Source: Streptomyces fodineus (GTDB lineage: Bacteria; Actinomycetota; Actinomycetes; Streptomycetales; Streptomycetaceae). Taken from it: a stretch of 64,000 bases of DNA. Every line of letters begins with the position of its first letter. Within the stretch, counting starts at the first letter, position 1. Below the pieces are notes generated by a model. The model did not search any database. It was not told the origin of the DNA and worked only from the letters and a program-made list of their open reading frames with translations. Positions 35,193 to 44,400 of this stretch are shown one piece after another. The translations under genes and the position numbers were made by a program. The stretch is from assembly GCF_001735805.1 (NCBI RefSeq), contig NZ_CP017248.1:1612001-1676000 (forward strand). The letters run 5' to 3'.

Positions 35193-37892
35193 GTGGTGGT
35201 GGACACCATGGCCGTACCGGGCGAGAACGGGCCGGCGCCGAGCACCCCACACGCGGATCCCCGAGGTGATCCGTTCCTGCCCATCCAGTTCGCCATACCG
35301 ACGCCTCCCGTGACGTTCCTGCGTCGCGAGCGGCTGGTCGGACACCTCGACCAGGCCCGTCCGACCCCGTTGACCGTGGTCCATGGAGCCGCGGGGGCGG
35401 GCAAGACGCTGCTGGTCGCCGACTGGGCCTCGGCGCGGGACGGCCCCGTCGCCTGGCTCACCGCGCGGGTGGCGGACAAGGGGTGCGGCACCTTCTGGGC
35501 GTACCTCCTGCAGGCCCTGCGTCATGCCAGCGTGCCCCTGGCCACCGGTGTCGGCTTTCCCACCGAACCCGGCCAGGTGCACGACGCGCTGCTCATCCGG
35601 CTCGCCGCCGAACTGAACGCCCGGAACGTGCCGGTGATCGTGGTCATCGACGAGTTCGACCGGGCGGCCGACTCCGAGATCGCCGACCAGCTGGAGTTCG
35701 TCCTCCAGCAGGCGGGGCACGGCATGCGCCTGGTCCTCGTCACGCGCACCGAACCGCTGCTCCCGCTGCACCGGTACCGGGCGGCCGGCGCCGTCACGGA
35801 GATCCGGAACGCCGAGCTGGCCTTCACCCTCGACGAGGCAGCGGAACTTCTGGCGCTGCACGGGCTGCGCCTGCCGGCCGGCGACGTGGGCGCGCTGGTG
35901 GAGCGCACCCGGGGCTGGGCAGCTGGGCTGCGGCTGTGCGCCCTGGCCGCGCAGGCAGAGCCCGATCCGGGCGCGTATCTGAAGGAGTTCGAGGCCGACC
36001 GCACCACGATCGCCGACTTCCTGCTGGCCGAGGTGCTCAAGCGGCAGAAGCCCGAGACGCAGGATCTGCTGCTGCGGATCAGCGTCCTCGAGCGCTTCTG
36101 TCCAGATCTCGCCAACGCCCTCACCGGACGGACCGACGCCGAACTCATCCTGGGCGAGTTGCACCGTGAGAACGCGTTCGTCGAGTACTTCGGGCACGCC
36201 TGGTTCCGTCTCCACCCGCTGTTCGGGGAGATCCTCCGCGCCCACCTCCGGGTGCGCTGTCCACGGCTGGAGGCCGAGCTCCATCGCCGCGCGGCACACT
36301 GGCTGCGGCGCTCGGGGTCCCTCGGCGAGACGCTCGGCCACGCGGCCGCCGCGGGCGACTGGGAGACCGCCGCCGGCGCCCTCGTCGGCGATCTCGCCAT
36401 CGGGGAGATCTTCACCGGCCTGCGCGTCGACGATCTGTCCGGGCTGTTCTCATCCATGGGGTCCGAGCCCACGAGTCCCGCCACGGACCTCGTGCGTGCG
36501 GCCCGTGAACTGTCCCGTTGCGACGTCGAGCACGGCCTGTGCCGCCTGCGCCGGGCGGCACAGGCCCTGGCACCGCGGAACGGATCCGCCGATGACGATC
36601 CGGCCGACCTGGCCGCGACCCGGCTGAGCTGCGCCTTCCTGGAGGCTCTGGCAGCGCGCCTGACGGGTGCGCCGGGACGGGCGGAGTTGGCGGCACAGGC
36701 CGCCGAGAAGCTTCGGCACGAGGTGCCCGGCAGGCTTCTGGAGGCGCACCCCGAGCTGATCGCGCTGTTGCTCACCCATGTCGGCTCGGCACGCCTGTGG
36801 GCCGGGCGTATCCGGGACGCACGGGCGGTGCTGACCACGGTGGTCGACTCCGGCGGGGCGGAGGCGACGGCACAGGCGCGTCAGGAGTGTCTAGGCCATC
36901 TGGCGCTGATCGACTATCTGAAGGGCTGGCCGGACAGAGCCGAGCGCAAGGCGCTGGCCACCGTCACCACGGCGGACCGCGGCAGCCCGCCCCCGGCGCC
37001 CGGGCCGGCGCTGGCCTCGCTGGTCCTGGCCGCGGTGGCCGTCGACCGCGACGAGCTGGACCGCGCCGAGTCGCTCCTCGAATCCGCGGCGGACGCGCGG
37101 AGCCTGCCGCTGGACCCGGTGGTACGAGCGGGCGAGTCCATCGTCACCGGACGCCTGTGTCTGGCCCGCGGTGACACGCAGGCCGCGCTCGAAGCGGCGG
37201 ACCGGGCCGTCGTCACCGATATGGCGTCTCCCTGGGCCGAAGCGCACACGGCGTCCGTGGCCGCCGCCGCACACCTCGCCGAGGGGCGCCCGGAGATGGC
37301 CGTCAAGCTGCTGGCGGAAGAGCCCGACGACGAGCCGGTGTGCCTGGTGGAGGCCGCGCGGGCGGAGCTGGCCGCGGGCAGACCCGGGGCCGCGGCCGAA
37401 CTGCTCGACCGAGTGCGGCCACAGGGCCACGTCGGCCCCGCCATCGTCGTACGGGCCGCACTGGTCGCGGCCCAGGTGGCAGGCGCGGGCGGAGACGTCG
37501 CCGCCCAGCGCAGGCTCGTCGCCCAGGCGCTCCGGGAGGCCCGGCGCGAGCGGCTGCGGCGTCCCTTCGTGGACGCGGGACCGTGGCTGCGGCCGTTGCT
37601 GCGCACCGTGCCGTTGCGCGGGCTGGCCGAGGGCTGGCTGCTCCCCGGCCCGCCCGGCGGGCCGGCGTGGGCCGGGGAGCGGGCGCCGCTGCCGGTGGTG
37701 GAGGAGCTGAGCGGCCGCGAACGCGACGTCCTGCGCCGGCTGGCGCAGATGATGTCGACGCAGGAGATCGCCGCCGATCTGTATGTGTCGGTGAACACGG
37801 TCAAGACCCATCTCAAGAGTGCCTACCGGAAACTGGCCGTGAACCGGCGCCACGACGCGGTACGCCGCGCGCGCGAGCTCGGGCTCCTGTGA
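35193..37892 (+). CDS. MalT/LAL-type LuxR transcriptional regulator
   Basis: 899 residues. A P-loop HGAAGAGKT near residue 64 and a Walker B-like VIVVIDEFDRA near 150 form a STAND NTPase, with winged-helix LTPL-type ARVADKG and RTRGWAAGLRL segments. A long helical TPR-like region follows, and a C-terminal LuxR helix-turn-helix (LSGRERDVLRRLAQMMSTQE then IAADLYVSVNTVKTHLKSAY, about 828-870). Such regulators become active oligomers on binding a ligand and ATP. GTG 35193 is preferred for its GGGGGA site; ATG 35208 is possible. The downstream small gene may be its target. The ligand is unknown. Confidence 0.92.
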   Translation: MVVDTMAVPGENGPAPSTPHADPRGDPFLPIQFAIPTPPVTFLRRERLVGHLDQARPTPLTVVHGAAGAGKTLLVADWASARDGPVAWLTARVADKGCGTFWAYLLQALRHASVPLATGVGFPTEPGQVHDALLIRLAAELNARNVPVIVVIDEFDRAADSEIADQLEFVLQQAGHGMRLVLVTRTEPLLPLHRYRAAGAVTEIRNAELAFTLDEAAELLALHGLRLPAGDVGALVERTRGWAAGLRLCALAAQAEPDPGAYLKEFEADRTTIADFLLAEVLKRQKPETQDLLLRISVLERFCPDLANALTGRTDAELILGELHRENAFVEYFGHAWFRLHPLFGEILRAHLRVRCPRLEAELHRRAAHWLRRSGSLGETLGHAAAAGDWETAAGALVGDLAIGEIFTGLRVDDLSGLFSSMGSEPTSPATDLVRAARELSRCDVEHGLCRLRRAAQALAPRNGSADDDPADLAATRLSCAFLEALAARLTGAPGRAELAAQAAEKLRHEVPGRLLEAHPELIALLLTHVGSARLWAGRIRDARAVLTTVVDSGGAEATAQARQECLGHLALIDYLKGWPDRAERKALATVTTADRGSPPPAPGPALASLVLAAVAVDRDELDRAESLLESAADARSLPLDPVVRAGESIVTGRLCLARGDTQAALEAADRAVVTDMASPWAEAHTASVAAAAHLAEGRPEMAVKLLAEEPDDEPVCLVEAARAELAAGRPGAAAELLDRVRPQGHVGPAIVVRAALVAAQVAGAGGDVAAQRRLVAQALREARRERLRRPFVDAGPWLRPLLRTVPLRGLAEGWLLPGPPGGPAWAGERAPLPVVEELSGRERDVLRRLAQMMSTQEIAADLYVSVNTVKTHLKSAYRKLAVNRRHDAVRRARELGLL

Positions 37893-38026
37893 CGGACCGC
37901 GGTGCTCTCACCTCCCGCGGGTGAAGCGGAGCGGTGGACCGGGGGCGCACGATCGCACGGACGGGGACCGGCACGCCCCTTGAGGAAAACGTGGGGACCT
38001 TGGGGAAACATGGGGAAGTGCAGCTC

Positions 38027-38227
38027 ATGCGCTACGAGATTCGCGTCGACGGACTGATGACCGAGACGCTGGTCAAGGCGTTCCCCGAGCTGGATCACGT
38101 GCTGATGGCCGGTCAGACCATCCTCTTCGGAGCGGTCATCGACGAGGCACAGCTGTACGGGCTGCTGGCCCGCTGCCAGTCCTTGGGGTTGCGCGTGCTC
38201 GAGATTCGCCAGATGCCCACGTCGTGA
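38027..38227 (+). CDS. Small conserved protein, 66 aa
   Basis: A short soluble alpha/beta protein (MRYEIRVDGLMTETLVKAFP, then TILFGAVIDEAQLYGLLARC, then LGLRVLEIRQMP), ferredoxin-fold-like by eye. The ATG at 38027 has GGGGAA 9 bp upstream; GTG 38018 is an alternative. It follows the LuxR gene by 134 bp and is convergent with the ion-channel gene. Similar small proteins occur in other Streptomyces, from memory; no function is known. Confidence 0.7.
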   Translation: MRYEIRVDGLMTETLVKAFPELDHVLMAGQTILFGAVIDEAQLYGLLARCQSLGLRVLEIRQMPTS

Positions 38228-38254
38228 TCCGGCCCTGCGCGGCCGCCCGAAGCC

Positions 38255-38836
38255 TCACTCCGGCCTCTGCCTCTCCCGCTCCCGGTGCCGAAGACCGACA
38301 CGGACCGCCACCGCGAGCACCCGCGCCGCCACAGCCACCACCAGCAGACTGCAGACCATCTGGCACATCACCATCACCCTGCCCGTCCCGGTGACCGGGG
38401 CGATGTCGCCGAAGCCGACGGTGGTGAACGTGGAGAGCGTGAAGTACAACGCGTCCGTTCTGCTCAGAGGCTCGCTGAAGGAGCCGGGCACAGCGCGTTC
38501 GAGCAGGTAGTAGCCGCTCGCGAAGAGGACCAGCTGCAAGGTGACCGTGGCGGCCAGGGCCTCGAACGCCTTCAGCCACGGCGAGGGCGAGCGCAGGATG
38601 AGCCAGACCTCCCACCCGAAGAACAGGCCGACCGCCAGCAGGCCACCGACGAGTATCAGAGCGGTGACGCCGCCGCGCCGGTCCAGCGGCAACAGGTAGT
38701 ACGCGGTGACCAGACCGACCGCGATGCCGATCGTCCGGGCGATGGACACGGCCGTCGCCCCGGGTCCCGGCCGGCCGGGATGCGCACCCCGCTTCGGCGA
38801 GGTCCGCCGCTTCCCGGCAGCCACTGGATCGGTCAT
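38255..38836 (-). CDS. Two-pore-loop-type potassium channel protein
   Basis: 193 residues from ATG 38836 with GAAGAGG upstream. After a basic N-terminus there are about four membrane helices. Between the third (LQLVLFASGYYLLE) and fourth (MVMCQMVCSLLVVAVAARVL) is a pore loop with the K+ selectivity filter TVGFGD (FTLSTFTTVGFGDIAPVTG). No cytoplasmic RCK domain follows; the protein ends in a basic tail. Tetramers would conduct K+. It is next to several small membrane proteins that may share a stress role. Confidence 0.9.
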   Translation of the reverse strand: MTDPVAAGKRRTSPKRGAHPGRPGPGATAVSIARTIGIAVGLVTAYYLLPLDRRGGVTALILVGGLLAVGLFFGWEVWLILRSPSPWLKAFEALAATVTLQLVLFASGYYLLERAVPGSFSEPLSRTDALYFTLSTFTTVGFGDIAPVTGTGRVMVMCQMVCSLLVVAVAARVLAVAVRVGLRHRERERQRPE

Positions 38837-39119
38837 CGTCTGCCTCTTCGTCCGCTCCGCCGCAGGCCGACCGCCGGCCCTCGCCACCCACCTCATCGCC
38901 ACGGCACCCCGCACGGATCACCCGCCAGGGGTGACGCCCACGGCCACCACCCGGCGGGACGCTGGCCCGGTCAGGTCCCCGCATACGGCCCCGCCGGTCG
39001 TACGCGACCTGGATGTGAAGGTCTGAACACGCCGCTCGGCCATTCGCCCCCCGGACGCAGGAACCCGCGCGGTCTTCGTCCCCGACGCCGCCGACGGCAC
39101 ACCCACCCGAGGAGGAGCC

Positions 39120-40466
39120 ATGGCTTCCGGCGCCACCTCCGGACCGTCCGGTTCGGACTCGCCCGCACAGTCCGGTCATGTCCTGACCGACGAGGAACAC
39201 GCCGAGTACCTGCGGCTCCACCGCGCCTCGCGGCTGCGCCACCGGCGTCTGCGCCACGCGGGCGCGTCGGTCCTGCTGGTGCTGACGCTGCTGCTCGCTC
39301 CGCTGGCCGTCGTCGCGGTCTGGGTTCACGACACGGTCGCCGACACCGACCGCTATGTGCAGACCGTGGCACCGCTCGCCTCGGAACCGGCCGTGCAGAA
39401 CGCCCTTGTGAACCACCTGACCGACCGGGTCGTGGCTCAGGTGGACGTCCAGGCGGTGACGGCCTCGCTCACCAAACTTCTCGCGGACAACGGGGCGCCG
39501 CCCCGGGTGGTCGACGCGTCCAAGGCGCTGACCGGCCCGCTGCGCTCCGCCGTGCAGACGGTCGTGCACCGCGTCATCGACCGCGTGGTGACCAGCGACA
39601 TCTTCAAGGAGGCATGGGTGGCGGGCAACCGGCGGGCGCAGTCCGCGGTGGTGGGCATGCTCACCGGAGAAGGGCAGGGAGCGCTCAAGGCCAGCGGCGA
39701 CGCCGTCCAGCTCGACATCGGAGTGGTGATCGACCAGGTGAAGAACCGCCTGGTGGACGCCGGCTTCAAGCGAGCCTCCGCCATCCCGCGGATCGACCGC
39801 TCGGTCACCCTCTTCCGCACCGACAAGCTCCACAAGGCCCAGAACGCGATGCGGCTGCTCGACATCCTCGGCAACTGGCTGCCCGTCTTGACCCTCGTCG
39901 CGGCCGCCGCGGCCGTGTGGGCCGCTCCGGGACACCGGCTGATGCTGATGGTCATCTCCCTGGGCTTCGGCGCCATGATGATCGTGCTTCTCGTGACCCT
40001 GGTCGTCGCACGGCGTGTCTACCTCGACTCCGTTCCCCCGGCCGTGTTGCCGCCCGATGCCGCGACGGTGATCTTCGACACCTTCGTCCGGTTCCTGCGC
40101 GACAGTATCCGTACGCTGCTCGTCGTCTCCCTGATCACCGCGGTGGCGGCCTACCTGTACGGGCCGAGCCGGGCGGCCCGGGCCGTACGGTCCACGACGC
40201 AGAAGGGCGCCACGGTGGCGGGGCGGGGACTGAGCCGGGCCGGACTGCGCACCGGCCACCTCGGCGAGTGGCTGGCCGCGCACCGGCCGTGGACCACCGG
40301 TGTCACCATCGGCGCCGGTGCCCTGACCCTCGTGCTGTGGAACCACCCCACGGTGGGTGTGGTGGCGCTCGTTCTGCTTCTCGTCGTGGCCGTGCTCGCC
40401 GTCACGGCGGTCCTGGCCGCGGCGACAGGGCCGGCCGCGGGCCGGGCGGATCCGTCGTTGTCGTGA
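39120..40466 (+). CDS. Multi-pass integral membrane protein of unknown function
   Basis: 448 residues with GGAGGAG before the ATG. One helix near residues 45-70 is followed by a large extracytoplasmic domain (about 70-255; DTVADTDRYVQTVAPLASEP, VHRVIDRVVTSDIFKEAW). Further helices lie near 262-300, 330-350, 390-410 and 412-435. The layout matches a family common in actinobacteria with no assigned function. It begins a run of three same-strand membrane genes reaching 41501. Confidence 0.8.
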   Translation: MASGATSGPSGSDSPAQSGHVLTDEEHAEYLRLHRASRLRHRRLRHAGASVLLVLTLLLAPLAVVAVWVHDTVADTDRYVQTVAPLASEPAVQNALVNHLTDRVVAQVDVQAVTASLTKLLADNGAPPRVVDASKALTGPLRSAVQTVVHRVIDRVVTSDIFKEAWVAGNRRAQSAVVGMLTGEGQGALKASGDAVQLDIGVVIDQVKNRLVDAGFKRASAIPRIDRSVTLFRTDKLHKAQNAMRLLDILGNWLPVLTLVAAAAAVWAAPGHRLMLMVISLGFGAMMIVLLVTLVVARRVYLDSVPPAVLPPDAATVIFDTFVRFLRDSIRTLLVVSLITAVAAYLYGPSRAARAVRSTTQKGATVAGRGLSRAGLRTGHLGEWLAAHRPWTTGVTIGAGALTLVLWNHPTVGVVALVLLLVVAVLAVTAVLAAATGPAAGRADPSLS

Positions 40467-40571
40467 CGGCGGTTCACCCGCCCCGGGTGAGGTGGCCGGC
40501 CTCCCGCCCCGCACAGGCTGGACACCGTAAACAACCACCGCCGGGTGCAGACCCGGGACGGAGGAAGAGAC

Positions 40572-41039
40572 ATGAGCGCGCACAACTACCTCGCGTACGA
40601 CTATCCGGCGCTGAGCGTCTTCTGGTCCATGCTGGTGTTCTTCCTGTGGATCATGTGGTTCGTCCTGCTGTTCCGGGTCGTCGTCGACGTCTTCCGTGAC
40701 GACGACCTGGGTGGCTGGGGCAAGGCGGGCTGGCTGGTGTTCGTCATCTGCCTGCCTTTCCTGGGGGTCTTCGTCTACCTGATCGCCCGTGGCAAGAACA
40801 TGGGCCGCAGGGAGGCCGAACAGGCCCGTGCGCAGCAGCAGGCCGTCGACAGCTACATCCGTCAGGCCGCCCAGGCAGGCGCACCCCCCACCAAGGCCGA
40901 CGAACTCGCGAAGCTCTCCGCGATGCGCTCCCACGGTGACATCACCGACGACGAGTTCCGGCGGGCGAAGGAACTGGTCCTCTCAGGAAGCGGGCCCGCC
41001 GAACGCCCGCACGGCGTCTCTTCCTCCTCCGCGCGCTGA
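40572..41039 (+). CDS. PLD-nuclease N-terminal/SHOCT domain membrane protein
   Basis: 155 residues. Two membrane helices (FWSMLVFFLWIMWFVLLFRV and GWLVFVICLPFLGVFVYLIA) match the PLDc_N domain. After a linker rich in Ala/Gln comes a C-terminal SHOCT motif (ELAKLSAMRSHGDITDDEFR, about 115-140), a short helical oligomerisation module. The ATG at 40572 has GGAGGAAGAG upstream. No catalytic residues are present; function unknown, often linked to membrane stress. Confidence 0.85.
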   Translation: MSAHNYLAYDYPALSVFWSMLVFFLWIMWFVLLFRVVVDVFRDDDLGGWGKAGWLVFVICLPFLGVFVYLIARGKNMGRREAEQARAQQQAVDSYIRQAAQAGAPPTKADELAKLSAMRSHGDITDDEFRRAKELVLSGSGPAERPHGVSSSSAR

Positions 41040-41072
41040 GCACGGCGCACAGCACAGAATCGAGGTCGCACG

Positions 41073-41501
41073 ATGACCGCCGCACACACCGCACCCGCCC
41101 CCACCGCCAAGGAAGAATGGGCGACCGGCCTGACAGCTTTCGGCGCGGTCATGCTCCTGCTCGTCGGGGTGCTGGACATCTTCCGCGGGATCATGGCGAT
41201 CGCGCACGACGACGTGTTCCTCGTGACGCGTGGCTATGTCTTCCGGTTCGACCTCACGGGCTGGGGCTGGATCCATCTGGTCCTGGGGGTCGTCGCGCTG
41301 CTCGTGAGCTTCGGTCTCTTCCGGGACGCCCTGTGGGCGCGCGTCTGCGGAGTGGCCATCGCCTCGCTCGTCATCATCGCCAACTTCCTCTCCCTGCCGT
41401 ACTACCCGGTCTGGTCGATCGTTCTGATCGCGTTCTCCGGACTCATCATCTGGGCCCTGTGCGTGGCCCGGCGGGACGGCGCCTCCGGCCTGTTCGACTG
41501 A
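41073..41501 (+). CDS. Four-helix membrane protein, DUF7144-like
   Basis: 142 residues with four membrane helices (GLTAFGAVMLLLVGVLDIFR, IHLVLGVVALLVSFGLF, VCGVAIASLVIIANFL, IVLIAFSGLIIWAL). The pattern GIMAI-DDVFLVTRGYVFRFD and GWGWIHLVLG is typical of a Streptomyces family often seen near general stress genes. It lies 33 bp after the SHOCT protein gene and is probably co-transcribed. The family number is from memory. Confidence 0.8.
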   Translation: MTAAHTAPAPTAKEEWATGLTAFGAVMLLLVGVLDIFRGIMAIAHDDVFLVTRGYVFRFDLTGWGWIHLVLGVVALLVSFGLFRDALWARVCGVAIASLVIIANFLSLPYYPVWSIVLIAFSGLIIWALCVARRDGASGLFD

Positions 41502-41681
41502 CGGCCGCCCACGAGGGCGCGGGAGCGGTGAGGGCGGTGATCGTCACGCTGGTCTCGTTGCCGGGGCGGTCCTCACGGCGCACCTGCGCCAGGACAGGCC
41601 GCACGACGCCGTGACCGAGACTGCGAGATGAGGACTAGAAGGGACTAGAGGGGACTGGGAGTCTCCGCGCCGGGGCCGTGC

Positions 41682-42278
41682 TCAGGGGGCCGGGGCCACC
41701 GCCGCGTCGAGCAGCGGTCCCAGTTCCCGTACGGCCGTGGTCAGGGGCTGTAGGTCCTGTTCGGCGCGGGCCATCAGGATCGCGCCCTCCAGGGTGCTGA
41801 TCATCAGCGTGGCCAGGGATTCGGCGCGGGCCGCGGGGACGCCCATGCCGGTCAGGGCCTCGGCGAGCGGGGTCCGCCAGGTGGTGAACGCGGCGGCCGC
41901 GGCCTCGCGGGTCGAGCCGCCGGCGGCGGCGCAGTCGACGACCGCGGCGGCGACGGGGCAACCGGTCGTGCAGCCGTCGGCCGCGTACTCGTCGGTCCAC
42001 TGCGCGACCATCGCCGCGAACAGACCGCTCGGCGTCGGATCCTCCAGCCCGGCGAGAAAGCGTGCGATCCGCTTGCCCGCGTACCGTCCGGCCCAGCCGA
42101 CCGCCTCGTTGACCAACTGCTCCTTCCCGCCCGGGAAGTAGTGCTGGAGCGAGCCGCGCGGCGCGCCGGCGTGCGCGGCGACCTCCCGCATGCCGGTCGC
42201 GGCGACACCGTCGCGCCGGATGAGCTGGGCCGCGCTGAAGACCATCCGCTCCCGCGGCCCCCGTCGCGTCTCGCTCAT
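41682..42278 (-). CDS. TetR-family repressor (LmrA/YxaF type)
   Basis: 198 residues. [23 protein letters not shown] followed by [20 protein letters not shown] (about 14-53). The C-terminal domain, with [16 protein letters not shown], is like LmrA/YxaF regulators of drug or flavonoid efflux. It is divergent from an NAD(P)-dependent oxidoreductase gene, and two copies of one 16-bp palindrome lie between them, so it probably represses both. Confidence 0.9.
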   Translation of the reverse strand: MSETRRGPRERMVFSAAQLIRRDGVAATGMREVAAHAGAPRGSLQHYFPGGKEQLVNEAVGWAGRYAGKRIARFLAGLEDPTPSGLFAAMVAQWTDEYAADGCTTGCPVAAAVVDCAAAGGSTREAAAAAFTTWRTPLAEALTGMGVPAARAESLATLMISTLEGAILMARAEQDLQPLTTAVRELGPLLDAAVAPAP

Positions 42279-42309
42279 TGCCGGCCTCCGTTTCTCACGG
42301 TCCCCACTC

Positions 42310-42352
42310 TATGACCGGCGTCATAACGGCGGCTACTATGACGGCGGTCATA
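42310..42352. promoter_or_regulatory. Twin TetR operators
   Basis: TATGAC-CGGC-GTCATA (42310-42325) and TATGAC-GGCG-GTCATA (42337-42352) have identical 6-bp arms and differ only in the centre. The second extends to ACTATGAC/GTCATAGT. Centres are 27 bp apart, nearly 2.5 helical turns, so two dimers could bind. They lie 32-74 bp from the TetR start and 31-73 bp from the oxidoreductase start. Confidence 0.85.
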
Positions 42353-42382
42353 GTCGGCGGCCCGGAGCGGAGGACGGTTCCC

Positions 42383-43261
42383 GTGAACGTCGGTTTCATC
42401 GGTCTCGGAGTGATGGGCCGGCCCATGGCACAGCGCCTGGTGTCCGCCGGCACGCCCCTGCTGGTCTGGAACCGGACCCCGGAACGCGCCGCACCCCTGC
42501 GCGCGGCCGGGGCCACGGTCGCCACGGACGCCGGCGAGGTGTTCGCGCGGGCGGACGTCGTCCTGCTGATGCTCGCCGACGAGGCCGCGGTCGACGCCGT
42601 CCTCGGCCGCGGCACCCCCACGCTCGCGGCCCGGGTCGCGGGACGCACCGTCGTCCACATGGGCACCACCTCCCCCGAGTACTCGCACGCCCTGGAGACC
42701 GACATCCGGGCCGCCGGCGGCCGGTACGTCGAGGCGCCCGTCTCCGGATCGCGGGTCCCGGCGCAGCGGGGCCGGCTCGTGGCGATGCTCGCCGGGCAGA
42801 AGGACGCCGTGGACGCCGTACGACCGCTGCTCGCGCCGCTGTGCCGGGAGACGTTCGTGTGCGGCCCGGCGCCCAGCGCCCTGCTGATGAAGCTGTCCGT
42901 GAACCTCTTCCTGATCACCCTGGTGACCGGGCTGACCGAGGCGTTCCACTTCGCCGAGCGCCAGGGCCTGGACCGGCGGCTGTTCCTGGACGTCCTCGAC
43001 GCGGGGCCCATGGCCAGCGGCGTCTTTCGGATGAAGGCACCGAAGCTGTTCGACCGGGACTTCGCGGTGCAGGCGGCAGCGCTCGACGTCCTGAAGAACA
43101 ACCGCCTCATCGCCGAGGCGGCCCGCAAGGCGCGGCTGGCCTCACCGCTGCTCGATGTGTGTCACGGCCTGTTCGAGGAGACGGTGGCGCATGGGTACGG
43201 CGGCGAGGACATGGTCGCCGTACTGCGCGCGATCGAGACGCGGACCGCCGGGGCGTCGTAA
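42383..43261 (+). CDS. NAD(P)-dependent beta-hydroxyacid dehydrogenase-like oxidoreductase
   Basis: 292 residues from GTG 42383, which has CGGAGGA 8 bp upstream. The Rossmann motif [20 protein letters not shown] is at the N-terminus; [20 protein letters not shown] is the substrate-binding signature and [11 protein letters not shown] carries the catalytic Lys region. The family covers 3-hydroxyisobutyrate and tartronate-semialdehyde dehydrogenases and imine reductases. The catalytic lysine looks present (LMKLSVN), favouring a hydroxyacid substrate. Probably repressed by the divergent TetR. Confidence 0.87.
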   Translation: MNVGFIGLGVMGRPMAQRLVSAGTPLLVWNRTPERAAPLRAAGATVATDAGEVFARADVVLLMLADEAAVDAVLGRGTPTLAARVAGRTVVHMGTTSPEYSHALETDIRAAGGRYVEAPVSGSRVPAQRGRLVAMLAGQKDAVDAVRPLLAPLCRETFVCGPAPSALLMKLSVNLFLITLVTGLTEAFHFAERQGLDRRLFLDVLDAGPMASGVFRMKAPKLFDRDFAVQAAALDVLKNNRLIAEAARKARLASPLLDVCHGLFEETVAHGYGGEDMVAVLRAIETRTAGAS

Positions 43262-43279
43262 CCGGGAACCGCGGGCGGG

Positions 43280-43729
43280 TCAGCGCTTCGGGATGCCGTA
43301 CGCCCGGTCGATGTGCAGCCGCACCACCAGGCGGCGGTCGCGGACCATCGCCACCCGGTAGTCGTCCCAGTCCGGATGTTCGCCCTGGACGTCCCGGTAC
43401 AGACGGATCAGTTCCTCAACCGTGTCGTCGTGCGGGTCCTGGGCGACCGGGGAGAGTTCGGCCGTGCCCTCGGCGACGGTGTACGCCCAGCGGTCGGTGC
43501 TGGTGACGTGGTAGGAGGCGCGGGGATCCCGGCGCAGGTTGCGGGCCTTGGCGCGGTCGTCGGTGACGGAGATCCGGATGACGCGCTCGTCGGGATAGTA
43601 GGCGTGGTTGACGTTGGACAGCTGGGGGCGGCCGTCGCGTTTGAGGGTGACCAGTACGCCCGCGTCGCCTGCGGCGAGCAGGTCCAGCAGCGCGTCCTGG
43701 ACGGGGACCGGGGTGGATTCTTCGCTCAT
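43280..43729 (-). CDS. PPOX-class (F420/FMN-dependent) oxidoreductase
   Basis: 149 residues with a split-barrel flavin-binding fold: VLVTLKRDGRPQLSNVNHAY near residue 25, VIRISVTDDRAKARNLRRDP, and YHVTSTDRWAYTVAEGTAEL. Proteins of this type in actinobacteria usually bind F420 and reduce small molecules. It is divergent from a TetR gene with paired operators between them, so it may be part of that regulon. It is convergent with the hydroxyacid dehydrogenase gene, 18 bp apart. Confidence 0.87.
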   Translation of the reverse strand: MSEESTPVPVQDALLDLLAAGDAGVLVTLKRDGRPQLSNVNHAYYPDERVIRISVTDDRAKARNLRRDPRASYHVTSTDRWAYTVAEGTAELSPVAQDPHDDTVEELIRLYRDVQGEHPDWDDYRVAMVRDRRLVVRLHIDRAYGIPKR

Positions 43730-43781
43730 GACACGGTCAACTCACCGGAGCGGTCCGGGCATTCCCGCACCACGGCAGCGA

Positions 43782-43820
43782 GTAGACAGTGTCTACGCCC
43801 ACCTGGTAGACAGCGTCTAT
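43782..43820. promoter_or_regulatory. Twin TetR operators, one covering the start codon
   Basis: GTAGAC-AGT-GTCTAC (43782-43796) and GTAGAC-AGC-GTCTAT (43806-43820) are near-identical palindromes, centres 24 bp apart. The second overlaps the ATG (43819-43821) of the TetR gene. No ribosome site separates the second operator from the ATG, so the mRNA may be leaderless or start further in. Confidence 0.85.
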
Positions 43821-44400
43821 GACTGAGTCCGACATCGGGTTGCGGGACCGGCTGGTCGACGTGGGCGTGGAGCTGCTGGCCGCCGGGGGGCCGCAGGCGC
43901 TGACGCTGCGGGAGATCGCCCGGCGGGCCGGGGTCTCGCACGGGGCGCCGCGCCGCTACTTCCCCACCCATCTGGAGCTGCTGTCGGCCATCGCCCGCCG
44001 GGGCTTCGCCGACCTGGCCGAAGGGGTGCGGGCCACGCTCGCACACAGGCCGGCGACGCCCCGCGCGCAGGTGGCGGCGCTGGCGCGGACGTATCTGGAG
44101 TTCGCGCTGGACAACCCGGGCATGTATGAACTGATGTTCCGTCATGACCTGCTGGAGAGCGGGCATCTGGGGCTGCGGGACACGAGTCTGCCCATGTTCG
44201 GTGTGCTCACCGGGCTGGTCGGCGAGGTCCGGCCCGGGGCCGACGCGCGGCGGGTGGCGGGGGCGTTGTGGGCGAATCTGCACGGGGTGGCCCAGCTGTG
44301 GCGCTGGCGCAGTCTCCAACTCGCCCTGGCCGAGGACGACTTCGGGCCGCTGCTCGACGCGGTACTGCTGGCGCACCTGGGCCCGGAGGGCGGCCGGTGA
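43819..44400 (+). CDS. TetR-family repressor of adjacent MFS pump
   Basis: 193 residues. HTH: LLAAGGPQALTLREIARRAG then VSHGAPRRYFPTHLELLSAI (about 18-57), and a TetR_C_33-like helical domain with YLEFALDNPGMYELMFRHDL. The stop overlaps the GTG of the MFS gene (GTGA), so regulator and pump are coupled. The second operator copy covers the start codon, indicating tight autoregulation. The inducer is probably a pump substrate. Confidence 0.9.
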   Translation: MTESDIGLRDRLVDVGVELLAAGGPQALTLREIARRAGVSHGAPRRYFPTHLELLSAIARRGFADLAEGVRATLAHRPATPRAQVAALARTYLEFALDNPGMYELMFRHDLLESGHLGLRDTSLPMFGVLTGLVGEVRPGADARRVAGALWANLHGVAQLWRWRSLQLALAEDDFGPLLDAVLLAHLGPEGGR

